Assembly: GCA_964619055.1 (NCBI GenBank)
Contig: CAZUDB010000006.1
Coordinates: forward strand, 29,565 to 93,564
Reading direction: 5' to 3'
Source: CAYVUM01 sp964619055
GTDB taxonomy: Bacteria > Pseudomonadota > Alphaproteobacteria > Rhodospirillales > Defluviicoccaceae
Length of the DNA: 64,000 nt
Shown here: positions 43,650 through 53,084 of the stretch, in pieces
Position numbering within the stretch: the stretch's first letter is position 1
Layout: every line of letters starts with the position of its first letter
The notes under the pieces: generated by a model
What the model was told of the DNA's origin: nothing
Databases searched by the model: none
Seen by the model: the letters and a program-made list of their open reading frames with translations, nothing else
Translations under genes and position numbers: made by a program

Positions 43650-44492
43650 TTACGGCGCCTTTGCTGAGCGTTGGACCAACACAATCGCCACCCCTCCCAA
43701 TATCGCGGATGAAGCCAGCAGAAGGCGCAGCGTGATCTCTTCGGACAGAAGCGCCACTCCCCCGAACGCAGCAATCACCGGGACGGATAACTGAACTGTC
43801 GCGGCGCGCGTGGCCGTAAGTCTAGGGAGAGCCGCATACCACACCACGTAGCCGCAGCCGGAGGCGAGCGCTCCTGACGCCACGGCAAGCATCAAGCCAT
43901 ACACGGAAATATCCAAATCACTAAGGAACAGGAGCTGGACTACAAGCACGAGAGGCAGGGAATAGATGAAGTTACGCGCCGTCGCGCCAAGTGGGTCGGC
44001 CGTACCCCTCCCCAGCAAGGAGTAAACGCCCCAGGCGATCCCAGCGATCGTCATGAGCAATACGCCCACGAGATCGGGCGCGGTCACGCCCGGCAACACC
44101 AGATAAACGAGCCCAAGGACGGCCAACGTCAACCCGACCCAGGAAAGCACCGTGAAGTGCTCGCCTTCGCGCAACGCGGTTACAATCATCGTGAGTTGAA
44201 CGGCGCCGAAGAGGATCAAAGCGCCTGTGCTGGCGCTAAGGGACCGATACGCGAAGGAAAAGAACGCCATGTACATGAACAGCATCGCGACAGTGCGCCA
44301 ATCGCCCTTACCGGGGCTCAATGCTCTACGTTGAAGCATCACGATCAGGCACAATGTCGCCGCACCGGAACCCACCCTCACCGTCGTAAAAGTAGCGGCA
44401 TCGATAACCTGCTCACCGAGGGCCAATCGGCACAGCAATGAATTGGCTGCGAAGGCCAGCATGGCGACTGCGGTGAGAAGAGCGGCACGCAT
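43650..44492 (-). CDS. EamA/DMT-superfamily transporter (A)
   Basis: A 280-residue, ten-helix drug/metabolite transporter. It begins MRAALLTAVAMLAFAANSLL and shows EamA duplications: FSFAYRSLSASTGALILFGA in the first half and GYVVWYAALPRLTATRAATV in the second. Substrate unknown. The ATG at 44492 was chosen because 50 upstream codons are not membrane-like. It neighbours a PhoD-like gene in the same orientation. Confidence 0.87.
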   Translation of the reverse strand: MRAALLTAVAMLAFAANSLLCRLALGEQVIDAATFTTVRVGSGAATLCLIVMLQRRALSPGKGDWRTVAMLFMYMAFFSFAYRSLSASTGALILFGAVQLTMIVTALREGEHFTVLSWVGLTLAVLGLVYLVLPGVTAPDLVGVLLMTIAGIAWGVYSLLGRGTADPLGATARNFIYSLPLVLVVQLLFLSDLDISVYGLMLAVASGALASGCGYVVWYAALPRLTATRAATVQLSVPVIAAFGGVALLSEEITLRLLLASSAILGGVAIVLVQRSAKAP

Positions 44493-44739
44493 GGTTAACT
44501 TTGGTCTTTTCCGGCCCGATGTGACTAGCCAGAGAATAACGAGACTTGCGGTTCGATGGTGGAAACCTCTCGATCCGCTTGCCCACATTGCATCATCGCC
44601 CTCGCTCGATGCGAACGGCTTGGCAACAACGCGTGAGGCCAATGCCGTCGTAGCGCCGCGAAATACCTATGCGTCAACGACGTGGCCGAGACGCAAGCGT
44701 TGCGGATCAGCGGCGGATGGCTGAAAACGCTCCCTGCTC

Positions 44740-46719
44740 TCATTCCCAACGCGCTTCATCCTCGCGCCGACGGAACGATACAAAGCCGCCTGCGGAAAGC
44801 GCCTGGCCAATTCTGTTGGGCGCCCCCCGGTCATCGAACTCGACCAAGCCAATCCCAGCGCCGTTTAAAAGCCGCCGTCCACGCGGCGCCCCTAGAGGCT
44901 TCCTGGGGATGACCCGCATGCGCCGCCTCTTTGTGAAAACGTTCAGGATTGAGCCCGGCGCATAAAGCACTTGGTTCAACCGATCGAGCTTGTCGAGCAG
45001 TCGATCAGGAAACTCGTTCTTGAGCCCCGACGAACAGATCTGCCAGATATCGGGTCCTCCCTGCCGACCCCGGATCTCGACATCGAACACGAACGAGTAA
45101 TGGACGTCCCCGCTCAGGATGGTGAAGAGGTCGGGCGTCTTGCGATGCCGAAAGACGTTCAGGATCCCGTCCGCTGTTCCGGGATGCGCCATCCAATACT
45201 CCGCATCCACCAAGAGTGGCTTTCCGATCATAGTGAAAATCCGCTGGACCGCTTCGATCAGTTTCACGCCGAAGATCGGCGCGGCGGAAACGAGCAGCAC
45301 AGACGTTTTGCCGCGCAAGGTACGCTGCAGGTCGGTGACTGCCTCCCAGTCGAGCAATCCCGACGGTTGATCGCCCGAGGATTCAGATCGCCAACGCCGG
45401 GTTCGCGTATCGAGAACCACGAGGGGAGGATCGCTCGCCCACGCGAAGTCCCAACCCTCGAAGTCGATGAGCCGGTCAATGGCGCCATCGTGCTCCTGGC
45501 TTCCGGGACCGGCGAGAGCCGACCGGACGGCATCGACGAGATCATCCGGGAAGGCTTCCGGGCTGTTGCCCCAGCCCTGATGCAGGAAGTAGCCGAGAAG
45601 CGCGTTGCCGATGATCCGCCTGGAGAACGGATGACCGTAGGCCGTCTCCTCCCAATCCCGGTGCAGATTCCAATCGTCGGTCACGTCATGATCGTCAAAG
45701 ATCATCGCTACCGGCAGATGTGCAAGAAGCCGGCGGACCTGTGACAGGTTACGTGCGAAGTCCTCAATGATCGTCCTTTCCGTTTGGTAAAGAGCGGTTT
45801 CCTCGGCCGTTAGGCCCTCCGGCGCATCAAGCGAGAGCCCCACCCAGCCGGCTGGCGACCACGAAAGCAAATACATCGCCAACACCTCGGCCGCCGTGAT
45901 CAGATGGTTGTGCGCGGTGTCGGTAGTAAAAACCGGCTTGTGCGCGCCTCTGAACATCACGTCCCACAGGGCGGGCTCGTTGCCGGTTTCGGGCAGAAGG
46001 TTTTCCCGGCGATAGTAGCTGTCCTCGTCCCTGTAAAGCGCATCTGCCGTCGTCAGTTCCGGCGTTGCCATTTGCTCGAGCTTTTCGTCGGGCAGCGCGA
46101 GTCTTTCAACCAGGCCATGGATCGCGCGGAGCATCGGCCCGGCCACGTCGTCGGCATAGATCTGGTCGCCACTCATGATGAGAAACGAGGGCCAGCTTGA
46201 AAGACCGCTCTCGGGATCGGGACCGTCATCCAGATAGCGGGAGAGCAACGCATCGCCCGTAACCAGACCGTCGCCGGATGGGTGATGTGGCTTGCGGCAG
46301 GACCCGTGCAGCAGCGATCCCACCCGGGACGGCAGAACAAAGCCCGGCGTCGCCTTCCCAGGGTAACTAAGATCCGGCGCCCAGCCGGAGTGGTCCTGCC
46401 ATCCGGATTGGGTCGCGTCCGACATCAGGATCGACAGCCGGTAGCCGATCCAACGGTCGGGAGGAAGCGGATCTTTGAGCTCGAGATCGAGCAGGACGTA
46501 GTGGAGGTGGCGTCCCGCCGAAACGAGCCGGTAGCCCTGGTCAGACGGCTTGAGGCGGATGATGGTGGCCTCGCCGCCTTCGGGGAGAAGCTCGACCTGG
46601 ATCTCGGCCGGCGCGCGGAGGGCCAGCCAAAGGGTGAGGTGCTCGGGCCTCGCCCGGCGCAGGATCGGACCGGCGAGAACGGGAGGAAGCGCAGCGACCT
46701 TCTCGTCCGAAGTCGTCAT
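44740..46719 (-). CDS. PhoD-like metallophosphatase
   Basis: A 659-residue protein of the PhoD-like phosphatase family. Metal-site motifs: FLIMSGDQIYADDV (about 180-195), MIFDDHDVTDDWN (about 315), and LFTILSGDVHYSF (about 555). The N-terminal 150 residues form a beta-sandwich-like domain (ILRRARPEHLTLWLALRAPA). No signal peptide is visible, unlike secreted PhoD. Such large cytoplasmic-looking members lack known substrates. It sits between two EamA transporter genes, all on the minus strand. Confidence 0.87.
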   Translation of the reverse strand: MTTSDEKVAALPPVLAGPILRRARPEHLTLWLALRAPAEIQVELLPEGGEATIIRLKPSDQGYRLVSAGRHLHYVLLDLELKDPLPPDRWIGYRLSILMSDATQSGWQDHSGWAPDLSYPGKATPGFVLPSRVGSLLHGSCRKPHHPSGDGLVTGDALLSRYLDDGPDPESGLSSWPSFLIMSGDQIYADDVAGPMLRAIHGLVERLALPDEKLEQMATPELTTADALYRDEDSYYRRENLLPETGNEPALWDVMFRGAHKPVFTTDTAHNHLITAAEVLAMYLLSWSPAGWVGLSLDAPEGLTAEETALYQTERTIIEDFARNLSQVRRLLAHLPVAMIFDDHDVTDDWNLHRDWEETAYGHPFSRRIIGNALLGYFLHQGWGNSPEAFPDDLVDAVRSALAGPGSQEHDGAIDRLIDFEGWDFAWASDPPLVVLDTRTRRWRSESSGDQPSGLLDWEAVTDLQRTLRGKTSVLLVSAAPIFGVKLIEAVQRIFTMIGKPLLVDAEYWMAHPGTADGILNVFRHRKTPDLFTILSGDVHYSFVFDVEIRGRQGGPDIWQICSSGLKNEFPDRLLDKLDRLNQVLYAPGSILNVFTKRRRMRVIPRKPLGAPRGRRLLNGAGIGLVEFDDRGAPNRIGQALSAGGFVSFRRREDEARWE

Positions 46720-46985
46720 GGGTGTGGCGTTAACCTGGCTTTCGCATTCGGGGTGACACCAACGGTTCGATCCGGGACCGCGTCGCCAAGCAAGAAGAAC
46801 ACCCCCGACGATCGGTTCCAGTCGCCGCCTCCCCCTAACGTGAGCGGAGCAGCCACCTCTTCAAGCGCATGCGCCCTCGCCGCGTTGAACGGAATGGCGA
46901 CAAGCCCTGGTACGATCGGCCGCCCGCTGTCGACGCCCCGTCGGACGTGGCTTGGCCCCAGTGCCCCGCCATTGATTAGCCGGGA

Positions 46986-47891
46986 TCAGCGTTTGCCCAA
47001 CCTGGCGATGGTCAATGCGGCAACGATTAGACCGAGTGCTATGAAATCGTTGGCCTGCAGCATATCGCCGAGGAAGATGATTCCGAACAGAACGCCGAAC
47101 AACGTCACCAGATATCCGACCAGGGAGGTGAACGTCGGTCCCGTCCGGGTCACCGAGTAGAGAAACAGGGCATAGGCAAACCCGCCGCAGAAGACGCCGA
47201 GCGCAAGCAGAGCAAGGATGCTCGTACGATCGACGGTGGTCGATGGCAGCGGGTCGATCACGAACGTCGCCGCGACGAGGGGAACCGCCGCAATCATGAA
47301 AATGTTGCGCATCGCCAGGACCGGCGAAACACCGGCCAAGTGTCGCATCATAATCAAGCTGAGGGCGTACGCCAGCGCGCCGCCGAGGATCGCGAGCTCG
47401 CCGACTACATCCGCCAACCAGCTCCCCGTGATGTTAGGAGCAAGCAGCACCACAACACCGGCAAATCCAATAAGCACGCTGACGGCGCCTATTACGCTCC
47501 AACGCTCCTCCCTAACAAACAGCGGTGCCAGCACCAGAACGAATAGAGGCACGGTGGCGATCAGGATGGCGGCAATGCTGCTGTCGACGTGCTGCTGTCC
47601 CCACGGGATCAAAAAGCACGGCAAGATCGCTTCCGCCACGGCAATGCCGCAGTACAGGCCCCACGGCTGGCGGCCGGCGTCGCGGTCGGCCCTGTCTGGC
47701 TGCGCCGGTGTGCTCTTAGGCATGAGCATGACGACGACCGACAGCGTCACGAAGCCAATGAGCACTCGGCCCGCGGCGATTGCCAGCGGCGAAAAGTCGT
47801 GAATGGCGAGTTCATTGAGCGTGAACTGAGCGCCCCAAAGCACGCCAATTGACACGAGTAGGATGTAATCGAGACCAACAGGCTTGTTCAT
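46986..47891 (-). CDS. EamA/DMT-superfamily transporter (B)
   Basis: A 301-residue, ten-helix transporter: LLVSIGVLWGAQFTLNELAI, LPCFLIPWGQQHVDSSIAAI, and ALFLYSVTRTGPTFTSLVGY with the terminal LGLIVAALTIARLGKR. Both EamA repeats are complete. The substrate is unknown. It is separated from the PhoD-like gene by 266 bp containing nothing recognisable. Confidence 0.87.
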   Translation of the reverse strand: MNKPVGLDYILLVSIGVLWGAQFTLNELAIHDFSPLAIAAGRVLIGFVTLSVVVMLMPKSTPAQPDRADRDAGRQPWGLYCGIAVAEAILPCFLIPWGQQHVDSSIAAILIATVPLFVLVLAPLFVREERWSVIGAVSVLIGFAGVVVLLAPNITGSWLADVVGELAILGGALAYALSLIMMRHLAGVSPVLAMRNIFMIAAVPLVAATFVIDPLPSTTVDRTSILALLALGVFCGGFAYALFLYSVTRTGPTFTSLVGYLVTLFGVLFGIIFLGDMLQANDFIALGLIVAALTIARLGKR

Positions 47892-48379
47892 GGTCGATAT
47901 TTACCCCGACAACTGCTGGGTAATACCTGAACCGATATCGTCTTCGTCGCAACGAATTTGCATCGTCGCGCCACAAGTGGAAGCTCCCGGTCTCGGTAAA
48001 CGCCGGATTCGGAACTTCGGCTACACGACGCGAACGGCTCGATGGCTGCTTAGCAAGTTAGTGCCGCTATCGCGCGGCGATCTACCCACTTGTCGGCGAT
48101 TCGGTCGAACAAGCGGCGCTAGGAGAGCATCGGGCTTCGGCACGTTCGCGTTATTGATTCCGGCTACGCCTTGACACCTTGGATGTCGATATCCCAGCAG
48201 CTTTGCGTAAAGCCGACGAAAAAACGCTTCCGCCTCCGCAGGCATATTGCCGAGATACCCGTGAAATTGGGTCGCTATTTGAGAGGGGCTCGAGGGCTAT
48301 GTCAAAGCGCAGCCGTTGGCGCAATGAGTGGAAGCTCGCTCCTAAGTCGCTTTCGAGCAAACGGCCCAGATGTGCTGGT
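47892..48379. other. Intergenic region between EamA transporter B and cobW
   Basis: No supported gene. Short open frames on both strands are compositionally unlike the neighbours and show no ribosome site. It must hold the transporter promoter and the 3' end of the CobW transcript. Confidence 0.45.
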
Positions 48380-49510
48380 TTATGCCCCAGAGTAGGTTCC
48401 GAATGTCGAGGCCGTGTCCGCCGTCAGTCCAGTAAGCGCAGTGATGAACGGCTCGATGGCGGCGCGCGGCAGCTTCCGGGTGATGAACACCACCCGCGTA
48501 CGCCGGTCATCGTCTGGCCAACGTTCGAGCCAAGTCGGCTCGTGAAAAACATGCTGCACGCCGTGAATGACACAGGGCCGCTCGGGTTGCTCCGCAACAT
48601 TGATGATGCCTTTGACGCGGAGAAGGTCTTCTCCGCGATTGGCGATCAGCCAATCCAAGGCAAAACTCATCGCAATGCCGCTGACCGGACGGTCAAGCGT
48701 GATGCAATAGGCCGCGATGTCGCTGCCGTGGCGGTTGACGTCATGATGCGGATGATCATGGGCGTGTTCAGAGCCATCATGATCATGATCCGCGTGGTGG
48801 TGATGCTTATCCGAGCCCTCCGCCGTGCTACGGTACGCTTCTTCGTTCAGCCAGGTCTGGACGTCGATTGTCTTGCTCTGCGGGTCGTAGAGGGAGGTAT
48901 CGAAGAGCCGCCGCAGGTCAAAATCTGCCGCCGCGCGATCGAGGATGGTTGCTCCCGGATTGATTCTCGAAAGCGTCTGCCGCAGATTTCGCAGCTCGTT
49001 CGCGGACGCTGGACCTTCGATCCGGTCAGTCTTGGTCAAGACCAGCCGATCCGCCACCGCCACCTGCTTCAAGCACTCAATCTGGCGCTCCAAGGTTGCT
49101 GCACCATTGATCGCATCCACTGTGGCGATAACGCCACCCAGGCTGTACCGCCGCCCGATCAATGGATCGGCAATCAGCGTGTGCAGGACGGGCGCCGGGT
49201 CGGCCAAGCCGGTGGTTTCGATTATCAGCCGCGAGAACGTCGGGATGGTTCCAGACACGGACCTTGCGTGCAGATCAATAAGGGTTTTGCGAATATCGCC
49301 CCGGATCGTGCAGCAAAGGCAACCGGACGTCATCTCAACCATCTCTTCGCGGCTCGCCGCGACAAGCGCATGGTCGAGGCCGACTTCCCCGAACTCGTTG
49401 ATGACGACAGCGGTATCGGAAAATCTTGGGTCGCGCAGCACGCGACTCAGCAGCGTCGTTTTGCCGCTGCCAAGAAATCCGGTGACCAAGTTCACTGGGA
49501 TTGGGGTCAT
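48380..49510 (-). CDS. CobW/ZNG1-type zinc-associated GTPase
   Basis: A 376-residue G3E P-loop GTPase. Walker A in NLVTGFLGSGKTTLLSRVL (residues 7-25), VVINEFGEVGLDHALV, the metal-binding CxCC motif in SGCLCCTIRGDI, LIIETTGLADPAPVL, and the specificity motif VLTKTDRI. A His/Asp-rich loop follows at about 235-262 (KHHHHADHDHDGSEHAHDHP), then the CobW C-terminal domain. Such proteins deliver zinc to client metalloenzymes under zinc starvation. A DUF1826 gene is divergent, a small CPLC gene lies immediately upstream (TGAATG, no gap), and a Zur-box-like palindrome is in the promoter region. Confidence 0.9.
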   Translation of the reverse strand: MTPIPVNLVTGFLGSGKTTLLSRVLRDPRFSDTAVVINEFGEVGLDHALVAASREEMVEMTSGCLCCTIRGDIRKTLIDLHARSVSGTIPTFSRLIIETTGLADPAPVLHTLIADPLIGRRYSLGGVIATVDAINGAATLERQIECLKQVAVADRLVLTKTDRIEGPASANELRNLRQTLSRINPGATILDRAAADFDLRRLFDTSLYDPQSKTIDVQTWLNEEAYRSTAEGSDKHHHHADHDHDGSEHAHDHPHHDVNRHGSDIAAYCITLDRPVSGIAMSFALDWLIANRGEDLLRVKGIINVAEQPERPCVIHGVQHVFHEPTWLERWPDDDRRTRVVFITRKLPRAAIEPFITALTGLTADTASTFGTYSGA

Positions 49511-49684
49511 TCACAAAAAACCCGGGCGCTGCGTTTCGATGGCGGCGTTGCGCTGACATAACGGGCACGTCCCTCCAATGCCGACAACGCCTCTACCGGC
49601 GGCTATAGCTTCGTCAATAGCTTGGTCATCGGCCCAACTCTGCAGGTCAACCTCTCCCATGTTTTCCACCCGCGGCGCGACCAT
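49511..49684 (-). CDS. Small CPLC-motif protein preceding the CobW gene
   Basis: A 57-residue open frame ending exactly where the cobW-like gene begins (TGA then ATG). It contains SWADDQAIDEAIAAGRGVVG and the possible metal ligand pair CPLC (GTCPLCQRNAAI). The frame continues upstream to 49780 across the palindromic Zur-like site, so I prefer the ATG at 49684 (or MGEVDLQ at 49660). No family is recognised. Close coupling to a zinc GTPase suggests a role in zinc handling, but it may be only leader sequence. Confidence 0.45.
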   Translation of the reverse strand: MVAPRVENMGEVDLQSWADDQAIDEAIAAGRGVVGIGGTCPLCQRNAAIETQRPGFL

Positions 49685-49700
49685 CCTATGCGAGGGCTTC

Positions 49701-49718
49701 ACAATGTTATAACGTGAC
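49701..49718. promoter_or_regulatory. Zur-box-like palindrome
   Basis: ACAATGTTATAACGTGAC contains ATGTTATAACGT, very close to the Rhizobium-type Zur consensus GATATGTTATAACATATC. It lies 25 bp upstream of the small CPLC gene and about 108 bp from the DUF1826 gene, between divergent genes whose families are typically zinc-repressed. Confidence 0.6.
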
Positions 49719-49817
49719 GCATAATCCTTGCGATCGCCAAAGGCAACCGCCAAGAACGTGTCGTGCTGAGGATCCAACATCCAGCAGGAAGCTGCAGGTC
49801 ACGGGGAGATGATCACT

Positions 49818-50477
49818 ATGCTGGACACCCTGCCAAGTTCGCACCGCCCGCTCGATCCCGAAACAGTGATCTTCGGTGCGACAGCGGACACATTGGCCAG
49901 CATAAGGGATGCGCCTGTCTCCCTCGCCGTCTGGGAGCGGTCGATGCCTCTGGAGGCCCTGCGCTGGCTGGATCGGACGCCGCCCGAAACCTTCCCCACG
50001 ACGCGCTTCGTTTGTCATCACATCGAGGCAAGGCAACACGTTACGCAAACCTTTGCTGGCCACGCACCGAACAGCGGGCCAGCGTGCCTTCTCATCAAGG
50101 AGGACATTATCGGGCAAATCGAGCGGTTTGCCCAAGTCTGCGGTTCGCAGTGGGTCGAGGTCCGCCTCGAGGCAATCACCGACAATGCCTGTCCGAAATT
50201 TCACGCCGATAATGTCTCGGTTCGCCTGTTAACAACCTATCGGGGACCGGGCACGGAGTGGTTGGATCTGGCCTTCGGACGAGATCTATGCTCCGTGTCA
50301 GAATATCCGGACAACGCTGTGCGGCAATTGCCCCGATTCGCGGTTGCCCTCATGAAGGGGCGTCGAGCCATGAGCCGCTCCGGCCCGATGGTCCTGCATC
50401 GCTCCCCGCCGATCGAAGGCACGGGGCAGATCCGTTTTCTTCTCTGCGTCAGTGACGCCGAGCCTGACGGTGCTTAG
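49818..50477 (+). CDS. DUF1826 domain protein
   Basis: A 219-residue cytoplasmic protein matching DUF1826, a family that commonly accompanies Zur-regulated CobW GTPases. Recognisable parts are SLAVWERSMPLEALRWLD, CPKFHADNVSVRLLTTYRGP and RSGPMVLHRSPPIEGTGQIR with the conserved LVHRSPP-like block. FHADN is reminiscent of a cupin/2OG metal site. I chose the ATG at 49818, nine bases after GGGGAG; the ATG at 49809 directly abuts that site. It is divergent from the cobW pair and converges on argC. Confidence 0.8.
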   Translation: MLDTLPSSHRPLDPETVIFGATADTLASIRDAPVSLAVWERSMPLEALRWLDRTPPETFPTTRFVCHHIEARQHVTQTFAGHAPNSGPACLLIKEDIIGQIERFAQVCGSQWVEVRLEAITDNACPKFHADNVSVRLLTTYRGPGTEWLDLAFGRDLCSVSEYPDNAVRQLPRFAVALMKGRRAMSRSGPMVLHRSPPIEGTGQIRFLLCVSDAEPDGA

Positions 50478-50589
50478 CTGAACTGGTGATATCGATGGTT
50501 TCGTCGTGGCAACGACGCCTGCCAGAAGGGTACTGATCGCGCCAAAGGCCCCCGCCCCGGTATCGGCGACGCGGTCGACCGGCCAGCCC

Positions 50590-51645
50590 TTAAGGGAACA
50601 GCGGCGGGTGGCCGAGGCCGGTGGTCTCCGGCAGGCCGGCCATCAGGTTCATGTTCTGCACCGCCTGGCCCGACGCCCCTTTGACCAGGTTATCGGTGGC
50701 GGAGAACAGGATCGCGCGGCCGGGTCGACGGTCCGCGAACACGCCGATCAGGCACAGGTTGGAGCCACGGACGTGAACGGTCGCCGGCGCCGTTCCGGCC
50801 GGCACGACGCGGACAAACGGCTCACCGGCAAACCGCTCCGCAAGCGCCGAGCGCAACGCATCGGCACTGTCAGCCCCGGTCAGCCGGACGTAGATCGCCG
50901 CGAGAATGCCCCGGCTGATCGGCACCAGGTGCGGCGTGAAGGCGACCACGACCGGCCGGCCGGCGGCCCGCCCAAGCTCCTGTTCGATCTCCGCCACGTG
51001 ACGGTGGTTGGCGATGCCGTAGGCACTGATCCCCTCGCCCATCTCGCTGAACAGGATGTGCTCCTTCGGGGCGCGGCCGGCGCCGCTGACGCCCGATTTT
51101 GCGTCGATGACGATGTCATCGGGGTCGATCAGGCCCGCCTCCACCAGCGGGATCAGCGGCAGCAGCGAGGTGGTGGTGTAGCAGCCCGGATTGGCGACGA
51201 GCCGGGTGGTGCGGATCTGCTCCCGGTGGATTTCGGTCAGGCCGTAGACGGCGTTGGTCTGGAGGTCCGGTGCCTGGTGCGCGTGCCCGTACCACTGCTC
51301 ATAGGCCGCCAGATCCGTCAGCCGGAAATCCGCCGAGAGGTCGATGATGCGAAGGTCCGTCGGCAGTCCGGCCACGACCGTCTGGGTGGTGCCGTGCGGT
51401 AACCCGCAAAAGGCCAGGTCGATGCCGCTCCAATCCACCGCGTCGAGATCGACAAGCTGGGGCAACTGTGCATCGGCCGCGGCGGCGGCCAGGTGCGGAA
51501 ACACGCTCGCCATCGCCTGCCCGGCCTTGCGGTCCGCGGTCATGGCGGCGATTTGGACGTGGTCGTGGTTGACCAGCAGCCGCACCAGTTCTGCCCCGGT
51601 GTAGCCGCTGGCGCCGATGATGGCGACGCGAAGAGACTGGCTCAT
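50590..51645 (-). CDS. argC: N-acetyl-gamma-glutamyl-phosphate reductase
   Basis: ArgC reduces N-acetylglutamyl phosphate to the semialdehyde in arginine synthesis. The 351-residue protein begins with a Rossmann motif VAIIGASGYTGAELVRLL, has the catalytic Cys in ANPGCYTTTSLLPLIPLVEA and the final HisGlu-type region (VVAFTPHLVPISRGILAAIY). The stop is followed by a convergent DUF1826 gene. It is the third gene of rplM-rpsI-argC, a classic alphaproteobacterial order, with 120 bp to rpsI. Confidence 0.96.
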   Translation of the reverse strand: MSQSLRVAIIGASGYTGAELVRLLVNHDHVQIAAMTADRKAGQAMASVFPHLAAAAADAQLPQLVDLDAVDWSGIDLAFCGLPHGTTQTVVAGLPTDLRIIDLSADFRLTDLAAYEQWYGHAHQAPDLQTNAVYGLTEIHREQIRTTRLVANPGCYTTTSLLPLIPLVEAGLIDPDDIVIDAKSGVSGAGRAPKEHILFSEMGEGISAYGIANHRHVAEIEQELGRAAGRPVVVAFTPHLVPISRGILAAIYVRLTGADSADALRSALAERFAGEPFVRVVPAGTAPATVHVRGSNLCLIGVFADRRPGRAILFSATDNLVKGASGQAVQNMNLMAGLPETTGLGHPPLFP

Positions 51646-51765
51646 GTCAGATCAATGTGCATAGAGGGTGAGGAGGCTCGTCGGCCCGAAACGGCGGAGT
51701 GGACCCGGACGCGCTGTCGTGTCCGAGCCATCGTGTAGCCGCTACAGGCCAACCAGAACGGAGGC

Positions 51766-52290
51766 TTAGCGCTTGGAGAACTGGAAGCTTCGTCGGGCCT
51801 TGGCGCGCCCGTACTTCTTGCGCTCGACCACGCGTGAATCGCGGGTGAGAAAGCCCGCCGACTTCAACGACTTGCGCAAGCCCGGCTCAAAGTAGGTCAG
51901 CGCCTTACTGATGCCATGGCGGACAGCGCCGGCTTGGCCGGAGAGGCCACCACCGCCGACCGTGCACAGCACGTCGAATTGGTCATCGCGGCCGGTAACC
52001 AGGAACGGCTGAGAGATGATCATCCGCAGCACCGGACGCGCGAAGTAGGTCTCAACCGGCCGGCCGTTGACCGTAATGCGGCCGTTGCCGCGCTTGATCC
52101 ACACCCGCGCGACCGCGTCTTTGCGTTTGCCCGTGGCGTAGGATCGGCCAAGGGGATCGATCCGCGGCTCCGGCATCACATCGTCCATGTCCACGGGCAC
52201 CCCACCCGTGGGTTCGGCCGGCCGGGCCGGGCCAGCCTTCGGTGTCATGAGGTCCTTCAGGTCCTCGAGACCGGGAGCATCATCGACCAT
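51766..52290 (-). CDS. rpsI: Ribosomal protein S9 with N-terminal extension
   Basis: S9 of the small subunit, 174 residues. The family part starts at SYATGKRKDAVARVWIKRGN (about residue 50) and ends with the basic DSRVVERKKYGRAKARRSFQ and FSKR tail that reaches the P site. The first 48 residues form an acidic/Pro-rich extension (MVDDAPGLEDLKDLMTPKAG) seen in Rhodospirillales S9. An internal GTG/ATG (MDDVMPEP) could also start it. It lies 7 bp after rplM. Confidence 0.96.
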   Translation of the reverse strand: MVDDAPGLEDLKDLMTPKAGPARPAEPTGGVPVDMDDVMPEPRIDPLGRSYATGKRKDAVARVWIKRGNGRITVNGRPVETYFARPVLRMIISQPFLVTGRDDQFDVLCTVGGGGLSGQAGAVRHGISKALTYFEPGLRKSLKSAGFLTRDSRVVERKKYGRAKARRSFQFSKR

Positions 52291-52297
52291 GGAGTCG

Positions 52298-52756
52298 TTA
52301 CCTTGAGTTCTTGGGGTTCATGGCCGCCACGTCCAGCGTGTCCGGCTGTTGCGCCTCGTGCGGATGCTCAGGGCCCGCGTAGACCTTCAGTTTCCGCATC
52401 TGCTGCCGGCCGAGGGGGGAGCGGCTGATCATCCGTTCCACGGCCTTCTCGACCAGGCGTTCCGGGAACGGGCCATCCAGGATCTGTGCGAAGCTGCGCT
52501 CCTTGATCCCGCCGGGGTATCCCGTGTGCCAGTAAAACTTGTTCTGGCTACGCTTGTTGCCCGTCAGGCGGATCTTGGAGGCGTTTACCACGATCACATG
52601 ATCGCCGCAATCCAAGTGGGGCGTGTACATCGGTTTGTGCTTGCCGCGCAGTCGGACGGCAATGATGGAGGCGAGCCGACCGAGAACCAGGTTCTCGGCG
52701 TCGATCAGCCACCACTTGCGTTCGATCTCAGCAGGCTTTGCGGAATAGGTTGCCAT
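52298..52756 (-). CDS. rplM: Ribosomal protein L13
   Basis: Early-assembly large-subunit protein, 152 residues. It opens with MATYSAKPAEIERKWWLIDA, has LGRLASIIAVRLRGKHKPMY and the family signature HLDCGDHVIVVNASKIRLTG, and continues KMYYWHTGYPGG-like as KFYWHTGYPGGIKE. First gene of rplM-rpsI-argC with its own promoter at 52882-52909. Confidence 0.97.
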   Translation of the reverse strand: MATYSAKPAEIERKWWLIDAENLVLGRLASIIAVRLRGKHKPMYTPHLDCGDHVIVVNASKIRLTGNKRSQNKFYWHTGYPGGIKERSFAQILDGPFPERLVEKAVERMISRSPLGRQQMRKLKVYAGPEHPHEAQQPDTLDVAAMNPKNSR

Positions 52757-53084
52757 CTCGGTTGAACCGCCTGGGGTCCTTAGATTTTGGTGCAGAGCGC
52801 GTGTCGGAGCTGCCCCGACCGCAGTGTTGACAGAGGCACAAACGAAAAGTGCCCGTAAGCGCCGCCGCCAACGAGGCGCGCACTATGGCAGGTCACGCTG
52901 TCTTGTCAATGCTGGCGTGTAATACCTGAGGTATCATCAGGGAGCCTCTTGGTTGTGTCCACGGCCGATTGGTGATTTTCTTAGCCATGCGCACGATGGT
53001 ACCGGGCGCGGGGCGGTCGCACTATGAACACGCGCGAACTTGGATCCGGATGTCGGGTCCTTGACGGCAAAGGACCGTTACCGA
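52757..53084. other. Divergent intergenic region of rplM and bacteriohemerythrin
   Basis: It holds the rplM promoter and a 13-bp palindrome ATACCTGAGGTAT (52922-52934) just upstream of its -35 box. No gene is supported. Confidence 0.55.
52882..52909 (-). promoter_or_regulatory. Promoter of the rplM-rpsI-argC operon
   Basis: On the minus strand TTGACA (52904-52909) is a perfect -35 box; 16 bp downstream CATAGT (52882-52887) is a 4/6 -10 box. It lies about 125 bp upstream of rplM. Confidence 0.6.

Noticed and set aside
47892..48379. Transposase remnant
   Set aside because: Short open frames in both directions do not contain DDE or other transposase motifs, and there are no terminal repeats.
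48179..49561. Long rightward open frame (460 codons) opposite the CobW gene
   Set aside because: It is the antisense shadow of cobW; its translation is Arg/His-rich without any family feature, and the opposite strand has complete GTPase motifs.
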